A DNA stretch of 64,000 nucleotides, from the NCBI GenBank assembly GCA_022706785.1, contig JAKJBW010000003.1, positions 1 through 64,000 of the forward strand. The letters run 5' to 3'. Shown here piece by piece: positions 26,090-35,402 of this stretch; the first letter of the stretch is position 1; the number at the start of each line of letters is the position of its first letter. The DNA comes from Bacillota bacterium. GTDB taxonomy: Bacteria > Bacillota > Clostridia > UBA1381 > UMGS1253. A program made the position numbers and the translations under genes. The notes under the pieces are model-generated. The model was not told the origin of the DNA. It saw only the letters and a list, made by a program, of their open reading frames with translations, and searched no databases.

Positions 26090-26470
26090 GTGACAGCAAA
26101 TGAGCGCAGAGCCAAGATTATGCGGATTTTTGTGGCGCGTCGGCACGAAACGATGAGCCATCTCGCCCACGAACTCAGCGTAACCGACCACACCATTCGC
26201 ACTGACATCACAATCCCCACGGTCGATTACCCCCTGGATACCGTGCACGGCAACGGAGGTTGTGTGAAGTGTCGGACTGGTACCAGTCCGACAGAGAAAT
26301 ATTCTCAGCTGCGAGCAGGAAAACGGCCTCGCCGGATTGTTGGACAACACAAAAGCAGAAGCGGAACACTTGGGGCGAATTATCAGTCGTAATCAAGAAA
26401 CGGAGTTTATTATTCATGGCCTTAACAGGCGTATCCAGCGTTCGGATAGACATGGAAGTGATCCTTGTCC
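26090..26470 (+). pseudogene. Frameshifted HTH regulator (DeoR-type N-terminus)
   Basis: Starting at GTG 26090, the first 50 codons give a helix-turn-helix protein (TANERRAKIMRIFVARRHET, then LAHELSVTDHTIRTD) ending DTVHGNGGCVK. The frame then slips: the expected continuation, SDWYQSDREIFSA and then EQENGLAGLLDNTKAEAEHL, is readable only in other frames. At least two small frameshifts are therefore present. Related intact proteins are common in clostridial phages and conjugative elements. Followed by a strong terminator. Confidence 0.7.
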
Positions 26471-26496
26471 GCCCAAAGACCAAAAATGATTTACGG

Positions 26497-26545
26497 AAAA
26501 TGGTTGGATGCTCTGTGAGATTGGCTGCAGCATCCAACCATTTTT
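26497..26545 (+). terminator. Rho-independent terminator
   Basis: AAAATGGTTGGATGCT (26497-26512) pairs with AGCATCCAACCATTTT (26529-26544), a 16-bp perfect stem with a 16-nt loop followed by T. It separates the broken HTH gene from the primase gene. Confidence 0.85.
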
Positions 26546-26627
26546 ATGTAGCACAACCCTCGCATACGGACAATCGTTCTCCTCATAATCATATAATGTG
26601 ACAATTTTCATTATGAGGTGAATAGCA

Positions 26628-29183
26628 TTGGACAACTACAATTTCCCAAAAGAACTGACTATGCTGAAGCAATGGGTATGCTGGCGACTGGAGCCGGATA
26701 AAAAGTCCGGGCGGGATACAAAAGTGCCGTATTCGCCGGGTTCGGGGTACAGAGCCTCCGCAAGCGACCCTGCAATATGGGGGACTTTGGATGAGGCTAT
26801 ATATTCTACGGATAAATATTTATTCAGCGGCATCGGCTTTGTTTTTACAGAAAATTGCGGGATTATCGGGATTGACATTGACCACTGCCTTACTGACGGC
26901 CGGCCAAACGACGTGGCGGCGGAGATTTTGTTGAAGCTGCCGCCTACATACATTGAGGTTAGTCCATCAGGAACCGGACTCCATATTTTCCTTCACGGCA
27001 AGTTACCCTCCGGAGGGAACCGCAACAGCAAGCATGGCGTAGAAATGTATTCCTCCAGCAGATATTTTACGATGACCGGGATACGCTGGAAAGATTGCGC
27101 GGATACCATTTCCGATGATAACGGAGCTATTGAGTGGATACATAAGACGTATATCGCGCCGCCTAAACGCAGTAACCGCAAGGCTTCTGCGGCTACGGCG
27201 GCATCTTTGTCCGATGAGGAACTCCTGCGACTGGCACACGCCTCCAAAGACGGCGAGGCATTTGGAAAGCTTTATGCGGGAGATTGGCAGGGGAAATACA
27301 AATCCCAATCGGAGGCGGACTTTGCGCTGTGCTGCAAGCTGGCGTTTTGGTCAGGGCGCAATGAAGCGCAAATTGACCGTCTGTTTCGCAAGTCCGGGTT
27401 ATACCGCGAAAAATGGAATGCCCGGCACGCCGCCGATGGCACGACTTACGGAGAGCAGACCGTCAGGACGGCTTGTGCCTCTACCACGCAAACCTACACG
27501 CCGCCCCAGCAAGCCAAAGAACCGGAGATATTCGAGCAGCACGGTTGTTACTATCGACGGCGGGGCGAAAAGTTTTATCAAATCACCAACTTCATTGTTG
27601 ATCCCATTGAAATGATAACCGCAGAGGAGGAGGCGCAGCTAACATGTGATTTGATTACCGACAGCGGTGAGCGTTTCCGGCAGAACCTCACCGCCAGCGA
27701 TATGACCACGGTGCAGAAGTTTAAGGGAGTTCTCAATAAAAAGACCATTGCCCTTTCTTTTCTTGGCGGCGAAGGTGATTTGGAAATGTTTAAGATGCAC
27801 ATATACAAGCTGAAATGGCTGAAAAAGCGCGGCGTGAAGGCGCTTGGCATCTATCCGCGCAAAAAGAAGCTGGTGTTCGTGGACACCAACGGCGCGGTGG
27901 GCGTAGGCGGCGTGATCGTCAAAGATATCGTACAGATGGAAAAATATAAAAATCTTGAAAGTAAGATATTATCGGCACCGTTTATTGATAAAACCGGGTT
28001 ACTGCTGGTTGCAAAGCATATTATGTCGTATAACGAACCGGCCAAAACGGTACCCATCCTTGCGTGGACAGCGGCGTGCTTTATCAAACCGCACCTGCGC
28101 CGCGCAGAAGTGAAGTTTCCCCATCTGTTTTTGATCGGCGAAGCCGGAAGCGGAAAGTCCAACACCCTGGAAAAGGTAGTGTTGCCGATATTTTCACGTT
28201 CAAAGGTTACCGCATCCAGCCAGATAACAGCATTCACGTTGATGAAGGAGTCCTGCTCCTCCAACATCTTCCCTCAAGCCTTTGATGAATTCAAACCCTC
28301 TAAGCTGGATAAAGTACGGCTGAACGCGCTGTATAACCACTTCCGCGACTCCTACGATTGGCACGAGGGCATTCGCGGCCGCGCCGACCAGTCCACTGTG
28401 ACATACGACCTGCTGGCTCCCATTGCGGTGGTGGGCGAGGAATCCGCCGATGAAGCGTCCATCCGCGAACGGGCGGTGGAACTGCTGTTTTCCAAGCGGG
28501 ATATCAATGTGACGGAGCATAAGGACAACTTCAAAATCCTCCGTAACAACGGCAAATTGCTGAACGCGATGGGACGAAGTCTTTTGGATGTTGCGCTGGA
28601 TACGACGGTTGCGGAGGTTGAAAAGTGGTTCGATGAGGGCAAGGAATACTTTAACAGCGATCTGCCGATTCGCGTCTTTGATAACCTGTGCTGTCTTTAC
28701 GCCGGGATCTGTTTGCTCGGAAAGCTATGCAGGACGCTTGGCGCGGGTTGGAGGGACGCGTTCCCATACGACAATGAAGAGTGTGCGAAGTATGTCGAAT
28801 ATGCCGCCCGTGAGTATCTTTTAGACGGCGGGCTGAACAACAAATCCATCGTGGAGCAGTCCTTTGAGGTTATGTCCCGGATGCGGTTGAAGCATGGTAC
28901 GGACTATATCTTCGAAAATAACAATCAATACCTTTTCATTAATATCTACGGCATTTATGACCGCTACACCCGTTACCGCAAGGACTGTGCCATCATCGGT
29001 GAGGTTCTGCCGTATCAGCAGTTTATGAAGCAGCTGGAGCATAGCGAATTTTTTGTCGCCAAGAACCGGCAGAAAAAGTTCGACGGCAAGAACCGGAAGG
29101 TCTGGGTGGTGGACTACAGCAAGCTCTGCGGGCGCTGCGATGTGGGTGGTTTCGCCGAGTACGAGGAGGACGATGCCTCTTAA
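26628..29183 (+). CDS. Phage-type primase-polymerase/helicase fusion
   Basis: An 851-residue replication protein. The N-terminal part (LKQWVCWRLEPDKKSGRDTK, GIIGIDIDHCL, EVSPSGTGLHIFLHGKLPSG) is the primase-polymerase-like region found in NrS-1-type phage polymerases, with the DID metal motif. The C-terminal half is a P-loop ATPase with GEAGSGKSN (about 504-512) and QAFDEFKPSK as Walker B, plus RERAVELLFSKRD. Together they would prime and unwind element DNA. The start is TTG 26628, set by GAGGTG upstream. It is followed by a palindromic AT-rich terminator and a candidate replication region. Confidence 0.85.
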   Translation: MDNYNFPKELTMLKQWVCWRLEPDKKSGRDTKVPYSPGSGYRASASDPAIWGTLDEAIYSTDKYLFSGIGFVFTENCGIIGIDIDHCLTDGRPNDVAAEILLKLPPTYIEVSPSGTGLHIFLHGKLPSGGNRNSKHGVEMYSSSRYFTMTGIRWKDCADTISDDNGAIEWIHKTYIAPPKRSNRKASAATAASLSDEELLRLAHASKDGEAFGKLYAGDWQGKYKSQSEADFALCCKLAFWSGRNEAQIDRLFRKSGLYREKWNARHAADGTTYGEQTVRTACASTTQTYTPPQQAKEPEIFEQHGCYYRRRGEKFYQITNFIVDPIEMITAEEEAQLTCDLITDSGERFRQNLTASDMTTVQKFKGVLNKKTIALSFLGGEGDLEMFKMHIYKLKWLKKRGVKALGIYPRKKKLVFVDTNGAVGVGGVIVKDIVQMEKYKNLESKILSAPFIDKTGLLLVAKHIMSYNEPAKTVPILAWTAACFIKPHLRRAEVKFPHLFLIGEAGSGKSNTLEKVVLPIFSRSKVTASSQITAFTLMKESCSSNIFPQAFDEFKPSKLDKVRLNALYNHFRDSYDWHEGIRGRADQSTVTYDLLAPIAVVGEESADEASIRERAVELLFSKRDINVTEHKDNFKILRNNGKLLNAMGRSLLDVALDTTVAEVEKWFDEGKEYFNSDLPIRVFDNLCCLYAGICLLGKLCRTLGAGWRDAFPYDNEECAKYVEYAAREYLLDGGLNNKSIVEQSFEVMSRMRLKHGTDYIFENNNQYLFINIYGIYDRYTRYRKDCAIIGEVLPYQQFMKQLEHSEFFVAKNRQKKFDGKNRKVWVVDYSKLCGRCDVGGFAEYEEDDAS

Positions 29184-29220
29184 TATATAATAATTTTAAC
29201 ATAAAAATTATTATATATTA
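29181..29220. terminator. Perfect AT-rich palindrome over the primase stop codon
   Basis: TAATATATAATAATTTT (29181-29197) and its exact complement AAAATTATTATATATTA (29204-29220) flank a 6-nt loop. The palindrome contains the TAA stop. It could end transcription in both directions or act as a DNA-unwinding element. Confidence 0.65.
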
Positions 29221-29352
29221 GGTAACCGGTAACCGGGTAACCCTAAATAATAGAGGTACGTGCGAAAGAAGTATTGTCTTCTTAATACGCGTGCGCGTGC
29301 GTGTATAATATAGTACCCCTCTAAAAACACAGTTACCGGGTTACCGGTTACC
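29221..29352. repeat. Inverted GGTAACC iterons around a Z-DNA-like centre (candidate replication origin)
   Basis: GGTAACCGGTAACCGGGTAAC (29221-29241) is opposed by GTTACCGGGTTACCGGTTACC (29332-29352), an inverted pair of triple GGTAACC-like iterons. Inside lie TAGAGG (about 29251) and CCTCTA (about 29317), and an alternating purine-pyrimidine run, ACGCGTGCGCGTGCGTGT (about 29287-29304). No gene is present. Iterons and AT-rich palindromes beside a primase gene suggest an origin; this is inference. Confidence 0.55.
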
Positions 29353-29720
29353 TTGCTTGTGTTGATACCCCGAGGGGCGGTCTGGATCTCTACGGCTTTT
29401 GCCTTCGTACAACGCCCCAGGGGCTTACGTAACATTCCGCAATATCAAGCCGATTATTTATCAAGTGAGTGATACAAGCCTCTGAAACCTGCACCATTGC
29501 TGGGATTTTAGGGGCTTGTTTATTGTTTCATCTTGGATTCTTGGTTTTTTCGCTCTTTTTTCAAGCTGTCCGGGGGATTGTAATAACATGGGGGCGCGGG
29601 GGCCATCGCCGCAAACGCCAGCAACGGCAGGGCTTCCGGCGATTTCCCTCTTGAAACCGTAATCAGACAAGCGTATTTTTGCATATATTATCAAGTGAAG
29701 GGATAGGAGGTGATGATGAC
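29353..29720. other. Gene-free stretch before the terminase genes
   Basis: About 370 bp between the iteron region and the small terminase start. No reading frame with a convincing ribosome site, no tRNA and no clear repeat was seen. Confidence 0.5.
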
Positions 29721-30254
29721 GTGGCAAACGGACATGGCGGGGCTCGTCCGGGATCGGGCAGACCGAGAAAACCGCTGGCGGAGAAGCTTTTGGAGGGCAA
29801 TCCCGGCAAGCGCAAGCCGAAGGTACTGGATATCGCGGCGGGTGACGCCACTTCTGTGCCGGAATACCCCCAGCGGCTGGCGTATTATCAGGCGCGGGTG
29901 TCGGGCGAACCCACTTCGCAGGATGTTTGGAACGAAACAGTCGCGTTCCTTGAGAAAACAGGCTGTCTGCACCTGATAAATTCGGCGTTTATCGAAGAAT
30001 ACGCTTTGCTGAAGGCGCGGTTTTACGAGGTGGAACGGGCAATCAGCAAAACGATGCTGGTTTATGACGATAAAAAACACGGCGGACTGGAAACAAACCC
30101 CGGTATTGACGCGAGTTTGAAATATCTGCGCGCCGCCGATTTGGTTTGGGCTAAGATTTGGGATATCGTCCGGCAGAACAGCGAAAAATCCTACGGCGCA
30201 ACGCCGAACGACGACTTGATGAGAGGACTGTTAAAATACAATCGGGAGGGGTAA
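29721..30254 (+). CDS. Phage terminase small subunit (P27 family)
   Basis: A 177-residue protein with the family-typical start ANGHGGARPGSGRPRKPLAE, then KLLEGNPGKRKPKV, and a helical body (VWNETVAFLEKTGCLHLINS). It binds packaging-site DNA and loads the large subunit. The start is GTG 29721, 9 nt after AGGAGG; the upstream ATG at 29679 would bury the ribosome site. First gene of the packaging segment. Confidence 0.85.
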   Translation: MANGHGGARPGSGRPRKPLAEKLLEGNPGKRKPKVLDIAAGDATSVPEYPQRLAYYQARVSGEPTSQDVWNETVAFLEKTGCLHLINSAFIEEYALLKARFYEVERAISKTMLVYDDKKHGGLETNPGIDASLKYLRAADLVWAKIWDIVRQNSEKSYGATPNDDLMRGLLKYNREG

Positions 30255-30256
30255 AA

Positions 30257-30625
30257 ATGTCTGATCAAGAGATTTTAAACGGATTGGCTGAAAATGGGCA
30301 TGATAAAATTTCACCGGAGGAATATGACGAATTGTTTAAACCGTTTTACGATGCGCAGCCGCAGAGCCAACGAGAGTTGCAGATATATCGCGATATGGTT
30401 GATGATTTAGAGCCACGGCAGTTAGGATTGGTCACGCCGGATTTGGTTGCCGACTACGCCAAGTACGAGGCAATGAGGGGAGCTTATGCCGATGAATTTG
30501 ACGGCGTTATCCAGCCTGAGGACGGTGAGCCGACCGACCCGATGTACAGGAGATGGAAAATTTACGAAAGATTATCGGAGTCGTTGATGAGCTTAATCAA
30601 CCTTGAACTCGGGGAACAGGGGTGA
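30257..30625 (+). CDS. Hypothetical acidic phage protein
   Basis: A 122-residue acidic protein, SDQEILNGLAENGHDKISPE and on, with a helical pattern and no transmembrane segment. GGGAGGGG precedes ATG 30257, and it starts 2 nt after the terminase small subunit, so it is in the same operon. It may accompany packaging, but I do not recognise the family. Confidence 0.65.
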   Translation: MSDQEILNGLAENGHDKISPEEYDELFKPFYDAQPQSQRELQIYRDMVDDLEPRQLGLVTPDLVADYAKYEAMRGAYADEFDGVIQPEDGEPTDPMYRRWKIYERLSESLMSLINLELGEQG

Positions 30626-30632
30626 ATTGCTT

Positions 30633-30968
30633 ATGCCATATAAATCCCGCCGTCAATGCGGCCATCCGGGCTGCCCCGCGCTGGTGGAAGCCGGAACGCG
30701 CTATTGCCCGGCGCATCGGCGGCAATATAACCGGCGCGACAACGCCGCCCACTATGACCGCCGCTGGCGTAAAATAAGCAAGCTGTATTTGGCAAAAAAT
30801 CCGCTCTGCGTCGAGTGCCAATGCACCGGACGGCTGACCCCCGCGACAGAAACGCACCACATTATTCCGGTATCGGCGGGCGGTTCGGATGCGGAGGAAA
30901 ATCTGATGGCGCTTTGCAAGTCCTGCCATTCCCGGATTTCGATGGAGGAAATAAGAAATAAAACTTGA
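30633..30968 (+). CDS. Phage HNH endonuclease
   Basis: A 111-residue protein with an N-terminal zinc-binding segment (CGHPGCPALVEAGTRYCPAH) and a C-terminal HNH motif: CVECQ, ETHHIIPVSAGGSDAEENLM and CKSCHSRI. HNH nucleases beside terminase genes are needed for cos-type packaging in several phages. Start ATG 30633 follows GGGGTGA; an earlier ATG at 30603 overlaps the previous gene and has no ribosome site. Confidence 0.88.
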   Translation: MPYKSRRQCGHPGCPALVEAGTRYCPAHRRQYNRRDNAAHYDRRWRKISKLYLAKNPLCVECQCTGRLTPATETHHIIPVSAGGSDAEENLMALCKSCHSRISMEEIRNKT

Positions 30969-30981
30969 AGGAGAAATTAAT

Positions 30982-31371
30982 ATGCATTTAAGAGATCATG
31001 AAATCGAAATTATCAAGGCATTTTCCACTATTTGGCGCAAAAGTCCCGATTACTGCCCGTCTTATGAAGAAAACAAGGATGCTGAAAATCATATAGGCGG
31101 CGATGACCCGCTTGATTTTCTCCGACTTTCCGAAGAAGAACAAAAGACCATTACTGATTGGATCGATCATGTTTTTGACCCTGATGAAGATAATATTTGC
31201 CCGGAGAGCAGCTACAGCCTCAAGCATATTTATGAACGTGACACGGAGAAATATTTAACCAACGGTCAGTTTAAAGGCGCGATGGTTCAATATGGGTTTG
31301 ATCCCGTTGATCCCCGCGAGTTGAACTGCCATTATCGCATAAAAATAAGGTTTGATGTTCTGAAAAAATAA
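30982..31371 (+). CDS. Hypothetical protein between HNH and terminase large subunit
   Basis: A 129-residue acidic soluble protein (HLRDHEIEIIKAFSTIWRKS at the N-terminus). AAGGAG precedes the ATG. It is clearly part of the packaging operon by spacing (13 nt and 11 nt gaps) but matches no family I know. It may be a late-acquired cargo gene. Confidence 0.6.
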   Translation: MHLRDHEIEIIKAFSTIWRKSPDYCPSYEENKDAENHIGGDDPLDFLRLSEEEQKTITDWIDHVFDPDEDNICPESSYSLKHIYERDTEKYLTNGQFKGAMVQYGFDPVDPRELNCHYRIKIRFDVLKK

Positions 31372-31382
31372 GGAGCATGGGA

Positions 31383-33038
31383 ATGGCTGATAAATTCATA
31401 TACTCACCCACACAATTTATGGCGGAGGACTCGCATTATGACAAAAAACGCGCCGACCATGCCGTTGCCTTTATTGAACAGCTTCAGCACACCAAAGGCG
31501 AATGGGCGGGAAAGCCGTTTTATCTCCTGCCGTGGCAGGAAACGATTATCCGGGATATATTCGGCATCATCAAGCCAAACGGCGCGAGACAGTTTAACCA
31601 CTGCTTCGTTGAGATTTGCAAAAAGTCTGGGAAATCAGAATTGGCGGCGGCAGTTGCGCTCTACCTGTTATGCGCAGACGGCGAGGAGGGCGCGGAAATC
31701 TACGGTGTGGCGAACGACCGCAAGCAAGCCGGAATTGTGTTCGATGTGGCGTGCCAGATGGTTATGCGCCAGCCAACGTTGAATAGTCTTTGTAAAATCG
31801 TAGAGTCCCAGAAGCGTATTGTTTTTAAGCCGACCAACAGTTTTTATTCCGCGATGTCCAGTGAGGTTTCAACGAAATATGGATTAAACATCCACGGCTG
31901 TATATTCGACGAGCTCCTCGGCCAGCCTGACCGCAAGCTATACGATACGATGGTGCGCGGAGCAGGTGCGGCGCGAAAACAACCTCTTAACTTCGTCATT
32001 ACCACCGCCGGAAATGACCGAAACAGCATTTGCTACGAGGAACATTGCAAGGCGGTCGATATTTTAGAGGGGCGCAAGCTTGACCCGACCTATTATCCTG
32101 TGGTATTTTCCGCTCCGGACGACGCCGACTGGACTGATCCGGAGGTATGGCGGCGGGTGAACCCCTCGTTCGCTCACATCGTCGGTGAGGAATATTACCA
32201 AAACGCCTGTAATTCCGCGAAACAGAACCCTTCGGAAGAACCGCAGTTCCGACAGTTTTTCCTCTGTCAATGGACGAACACCATTGTAAAATGGCTGCCG
32301 ATGGATAAATATGATAAAGGCTCCACGCCATTTCATCCCGATGATTTGCGCGGGAAGTCCTGTTACGCTGGACTGGATTTAGCGTCCACAGACGATATCG
32401 CCGCTTTGGTACTGGCATTCCCGCCGGATGAAGAAAATGGATATTATTACGTGCTTCCCTACTTCTGGATTCCCCGCGACAACATGGAAAGACGGGTTAA
32501 GAAAGACCACGTTCCCTATGACAAGTGGGTGCGGGAGGGTTTTCTGGAAGCGACAGAAGGAAACATCATCTATTATGATTTTATTGAAAAAAAGATTGAG
32601 GAACTGAACAAAATCTATAAAATTGAAGAAATCGCCTACGACAGGTGGGGTGCTGTCCAGCTTTCGCAAAACCTTGATAAAGAAGGCTTTGAGATGGTTG
32701 AATTTGGTCAGGGCTACAAGGATATGTCCCCGGCCAGCAAGGAGCTTATGCGGCTGGTTTTGGATGAAAAGCTCATCCACGGCGGCAATCCTGTCCTGCG
32801 CTGGATGTTTGAAAACGTCTATGCCGAGACCGATGCGGCTGGGAATATTAAGCCGTCAAAGAAAAAATCGCGGGAAAAGATAGACGGCGCGGTTGCTACG
32901 GTTATGGCAGTGTATCGGGCGATTTATCGGGCGCATTTGAACGAAAAAAAGGGCGGCATTGTTATTTACGACCTTGTCACAAGCACTTTTACGCGCAACG
33001 GAGTGCCGATAGAAGAGAAGAATAAAAAGGAAAAATAA
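31383..33038 (+). CDS. Phage terminase large subunit
   Basis: A 551-residue packaging motor. The ATPase part has the Walker-A-like segment CKKSGKSEL (about 79-87) and the block FDELLGQPDRKLYDTMVRG with the Walker B region. The nuclease part has LDLASTDDIAALVLAF and, near the end, SREKIDGAVATVMAVYRA. This matches terminase_1 (YmfN-type) large subunits. Start ATG 31383 is set by AAGGAG 8 nt upstream. Portal, protease and capsid genes, which normally follow, are absent. Confidence 0.92.
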   Translation: MADKFIYSPTQFMAEDSHYDKKRADHAVAFIEQLQHTKGEWAGKPFYLLPWQETIIRDIFGIIKPNGARQFNHCFVEICKKSGKSELAAAVALYLLCADGEEGAEIYGVANDRKQAGIVFDVACQMVMRQPTLNSLCKIVESQKRIVFKPTNSFYSAMSSEVSTKYGLNIHGCIFDELLGQPDRKLYDTMVRGAGAARKQPLNFVITTAGNDRNSICYEEHCKAVDILEGRKLDPTYYPVVFSAPDDADWTDPEVWRRVNPSFAHIVGEEYYQNACNSAKQNPSEEPQFRQFFLCQWTNTIVKWLPMDKYDKGSTPFHPDDLRGKSCYAGLDLASTDDIAALVLAFPPDEENGYYYVLPYFWIPRDNMERRVKKDHVPYDKWVREGFLEATEGNIIYYDFIEKKIEELNKIYKIEEIAYDRWGAVQLSQNLDKEGFEMVEFGQGYKDMSPASKELMRLVLDEKLIHGGNPVLRWMFENVYAETDAAGNIKPSKKKSREKIDGAVATVMAVYRAIYRAHLNEKKGGIVIYDLVTSTFTRNGVPIEEKNKKEK

Positions 33039-33054
33039 CGGCGTGGAGGTGCTT

Positions 33055-34317
33055 ATGGAACAATTAGACATTCGGCAAATACATATTTCGGAATTAAACC
33101 CGGCGGAATATAACCCGCGCAAAGACTTAAAGCCGGGAGATCCGGAATACGAGAAGCTTCTGCGCTCTATCGAAGAATTCGGCTATGTTGAACCCATCAT
33201 CTGGAATGAGCGCACGGGGAATATCGTCGGCGGTCACCAGCGGTTTAAGGTTTTGAAACAATTAGGCACTGAATACATTGACTGTGTGGTTGTCGATCTG
33301 GACGAGGCGCGGGAAAAGGCGTTAAATATCGCGCTGAACAAAATTTCCGGTGAATTTGATCTGCCGAAGCTGTCGGAAGTCTTGCAGGAACTGAAGCTGG
33401 GCGGGTTCGATTTTACGTTAACCGGGTTTGAGGATGAAGAAGTTGATAAACTGAGCCAAAAAATGGCGCGGCTGAAAGGACAGCTTGCAGAGGACGATTT
33501 CGATGTTGATAAAGCAACGGAAGAAATAACCGAACCCATCACCAAGCCCGGTGATATTTGGCTGCTTGGCAATCACCGCTTGATGTGCGGCGATTCCACC
33601 GATATGGGCGCGGTTGCCCGGCTGATGGACGGCGCAAAAGCAAGGATGCTGTTCACTGACCCGCCTTGGAATGTGGATTACGGCGGTCAGGAGCATCCAA
33701 GCTGGAAACGGCGGCAGATTATGAATGATAAGATGTCAACCGAGGAATTCGGAGAATTTCTGCGAAAAGCCTTCCGGGCGGCGGCTTCGGTCTGCGAACC
33801 CGGTGCGATGTGTTATTGTGTCATGTCCGCTCAAGAATGGGGTAATATTATGACCATGCTTGCGGATACTGGTTTTCATTGGAGCAGTACGATTATTTGG
33901 TACAAAGACAGTCTTGTGTTGTCTCGTAAAGATTATCATACCCAATATGAACCGATTTGGTACGGCTGGCTGGAGGGAGACAAACGTCTCTGCCCTTTGC
34001 AAGATCGTCAGCAGTCTGATGTTTGGGAAATCGACCGTCCCAAGAAAAGTGCGGAGCATCCGACAATGAAGCCGATTGCGCTGGCGGGTAAGGCAATCAA
34101 CAATTCTTCTCATGCCGGAGATGTGGTATTGGATTTATTTGGAGGTGCCGGTTCCACGCTGCTTGCGTGCGAGCAGACCGGGCGTACGGGATATATGATG
34201 GAGCTGGATTGTACCTACTGTGATGTGATTGTGAAAAGATTTATCAATCAGGTTCAGTCTGATGCCGGTGTATTTCTGCTCCGCGACGGAGTAAAGACGG
34301 CGTATAATGAAATCTGA
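33055..34317 (+). CDS. ParB-domain DNA methyltransferase (phage type)
   Basis: A 420-residue two-domain protein. Residues about 1-100 are a ParB/sulfiredoxin-like domain (LNPAEYNPRKD, GNIVGGHQRFKVLKQLG). The rest is an N4/N6 amino-methyltransferase of beta class order with DPPW (about 202) preceding FGGAGSTLLACEQTGR. It uses S-adenosylmethionine to methylate adenine or cytosine amino groups. It sits within the phage packaging genes, about 8 kb from the BREX operon and on the opposite strand, so it is more likely a phage enzyme than a missing BrxX. Start ATG 33055 follows GGAGGTG. Confidence 0.9.
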   Translation: MEQLDIRQIHISELNPAEYNPRKDLKPGDPEYEKLLRSIEEFGYVEPIIWNERTGNIVGGHQRFKVLKQLGTEYIDCVVVDLDEAREKALNIALNKISGEFDLPKLSEVLQELKLGGFDFTLTGFEDEEVDKLSQKMARLKGQLAEDDFDVDKATEEITEPITKPGDIWLLGNHRLMCGDSTDMGAVARLMDGAKARMLFTDPPWNVDYGGQEHPSWKRRQIMNDKMSTEEFGEFLRKAFRAAASVCEPGAMCYCVMSAQEWGNIMTMLADTGFHWSSTIIWYKDSLVLSRKDYHTQYEPIWYGWLEGDKRLCPLQDRQQSDVWEIDRPKKSAEHPTMKPIALAGKAINNSSHAGDVVLDLFGGAGSTLLACEQTGRTGYMMELDCTYCDVIVKRFINQVQSDAGVFLLRDGVKTAYNEI

Positions 34318-34437
34318 AACCCGGTAAAACCAACGGTTCACGTCCATTATCTGTTGGTTGATTTCATCTCAAATCAGAGCTATCATGTGAGTACGGCGGA
34401 GATATAAAGCCCCGAATTTTAAAGGAGGAACACTCAC

Positions 34438-35352
34438 ATGGAATTAAAATTTAACGTAAAAGGCAAGGAACGAAAATCATTGGTGGCGGCGATTAGCGAG
34501 ATATTGAATCAACCTACAGAATACCTCGGAATGCCATCGGCGGCATACAATATTGGCGGCTACCACATCGACAAGGATGGTACGGTCACCGGGGAATACA
34601 ATCTCAGCTTGATGGTAGCATTGGCGGAGCGCGGATACGAGGCTGAAAAAAGCAAGACTTTCCACCTGATTACCCCGCGAGGAACCCTGCTGATACAAGA
34701 GCGGTTCGACACCGAAGAACAGGCTCGGCAAGCCGGATACGGTATGTATTTCACGCACAAAGAGCGCGATATTTATACCAAACGAGGCGAAAGCGAACAC
34801 AGCACCATATTCGCGATGGTCGGTGAAATGTTTGAGGCGACAGATATACCGGCGGACGCAGAGGAACCGGAAACCGCGCTAAACGCGCCGGTGGCGGCAG
34901 AAACCGACCGCTTAGCAATAGAATACTCGCTTGAGGGATTTGCGCCGGAAAGCCGCATAAACCTTGAAAAATTGGTGGAGTCCAAGGATATCCTCATAAA
35001 GCAAGCCCTCGGCATTGGCGAGCTGCCCATCGAAGAAACCGACCAAGCCCTGCGGTTTCCTTGGTTTCCCGCTGACAGCGAGGGCGATACGGTAAATGCA
35101 TACGCCCAATTTATATCTGCCCTTTGCAATACTACCAAAAAGAAAAAGCGGATTATGGCAAAACCGCAGGAGAGCTTTGAAAATCAACGGTTTACCATGC
35201 GGATATGGTTGATCAGCTTGGGGTTGATCGGACGAGAATTTGAGCTTTGCAGAAAATTGCTCTGTAAAAACCTGACCGGCAACAGCGCATATCGGTATGA
35301 AAAACCTGTGACAATTAAAACACGCAAACTACAAAACGATGACACGCCGTAA
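34438..35352 (+). CDS. Phage-island protein annotated elsewhere as virulence-related
   Basis: A 304-residue soluble protein with a strong AAAGGAGG ribosome site. The N-terminal half (MELKFNVKGKERKSLVAAIS, YLGMPSAAYNIGGYHIDKDG) is a conserved unit of clostridial prophages and conjugative elements often labelled virulence-related protein; the name has no functional basis here. The C-terminal part (KRIMAKPQESFENQRFTMRI) is typical of the same group. Function unknown. Confidence 0.7.
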   Translation: MELKFNVKGKERKSLVAAISEILNQPTEYLGMPSAAYNIGGYHIDKDGTVTGEYNLSLMVALAERGYEAEKSKTFHLITPRGTLLIQERFDTEEQARQAGYGMYFTHKERDIYTKRGESEHSTIFAMVGEMFEATDIPADAEEPETALNAPVAAETDRLAIEYSLEGFAPESRINLEKLVESKDILIKQALGIGELPIEETDQALRFPWFPADSEGDTVNAYAQFISALCNTTKKKKRIMAKPQESFENQRFTMRIWLISLGLIGREFELCRKLLCKNLTGNSAYRYEKPVTIKTRKLQNDDTP

Positions 35353-35402
35353 AAATAAGGCGGTCATTATTTTGTAGCCGCAGACGAAGGGAGGTGAGCG
35401 GC

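Noticed and set aside
25886-26350. 154-codon minus-strand frame
   Set aside because: It lies antisense to the broken HTH gene, has no ribosome site and its translation resembles no protein.
33055-34317. ParB-methyltransferase as the missing BREX methylase (BrxX)
   Set aside because: It has a ParB domain and the short beta-class layout of phage methylases, lies on the opposite strand within packaging genes, and lacks the large PglX form.
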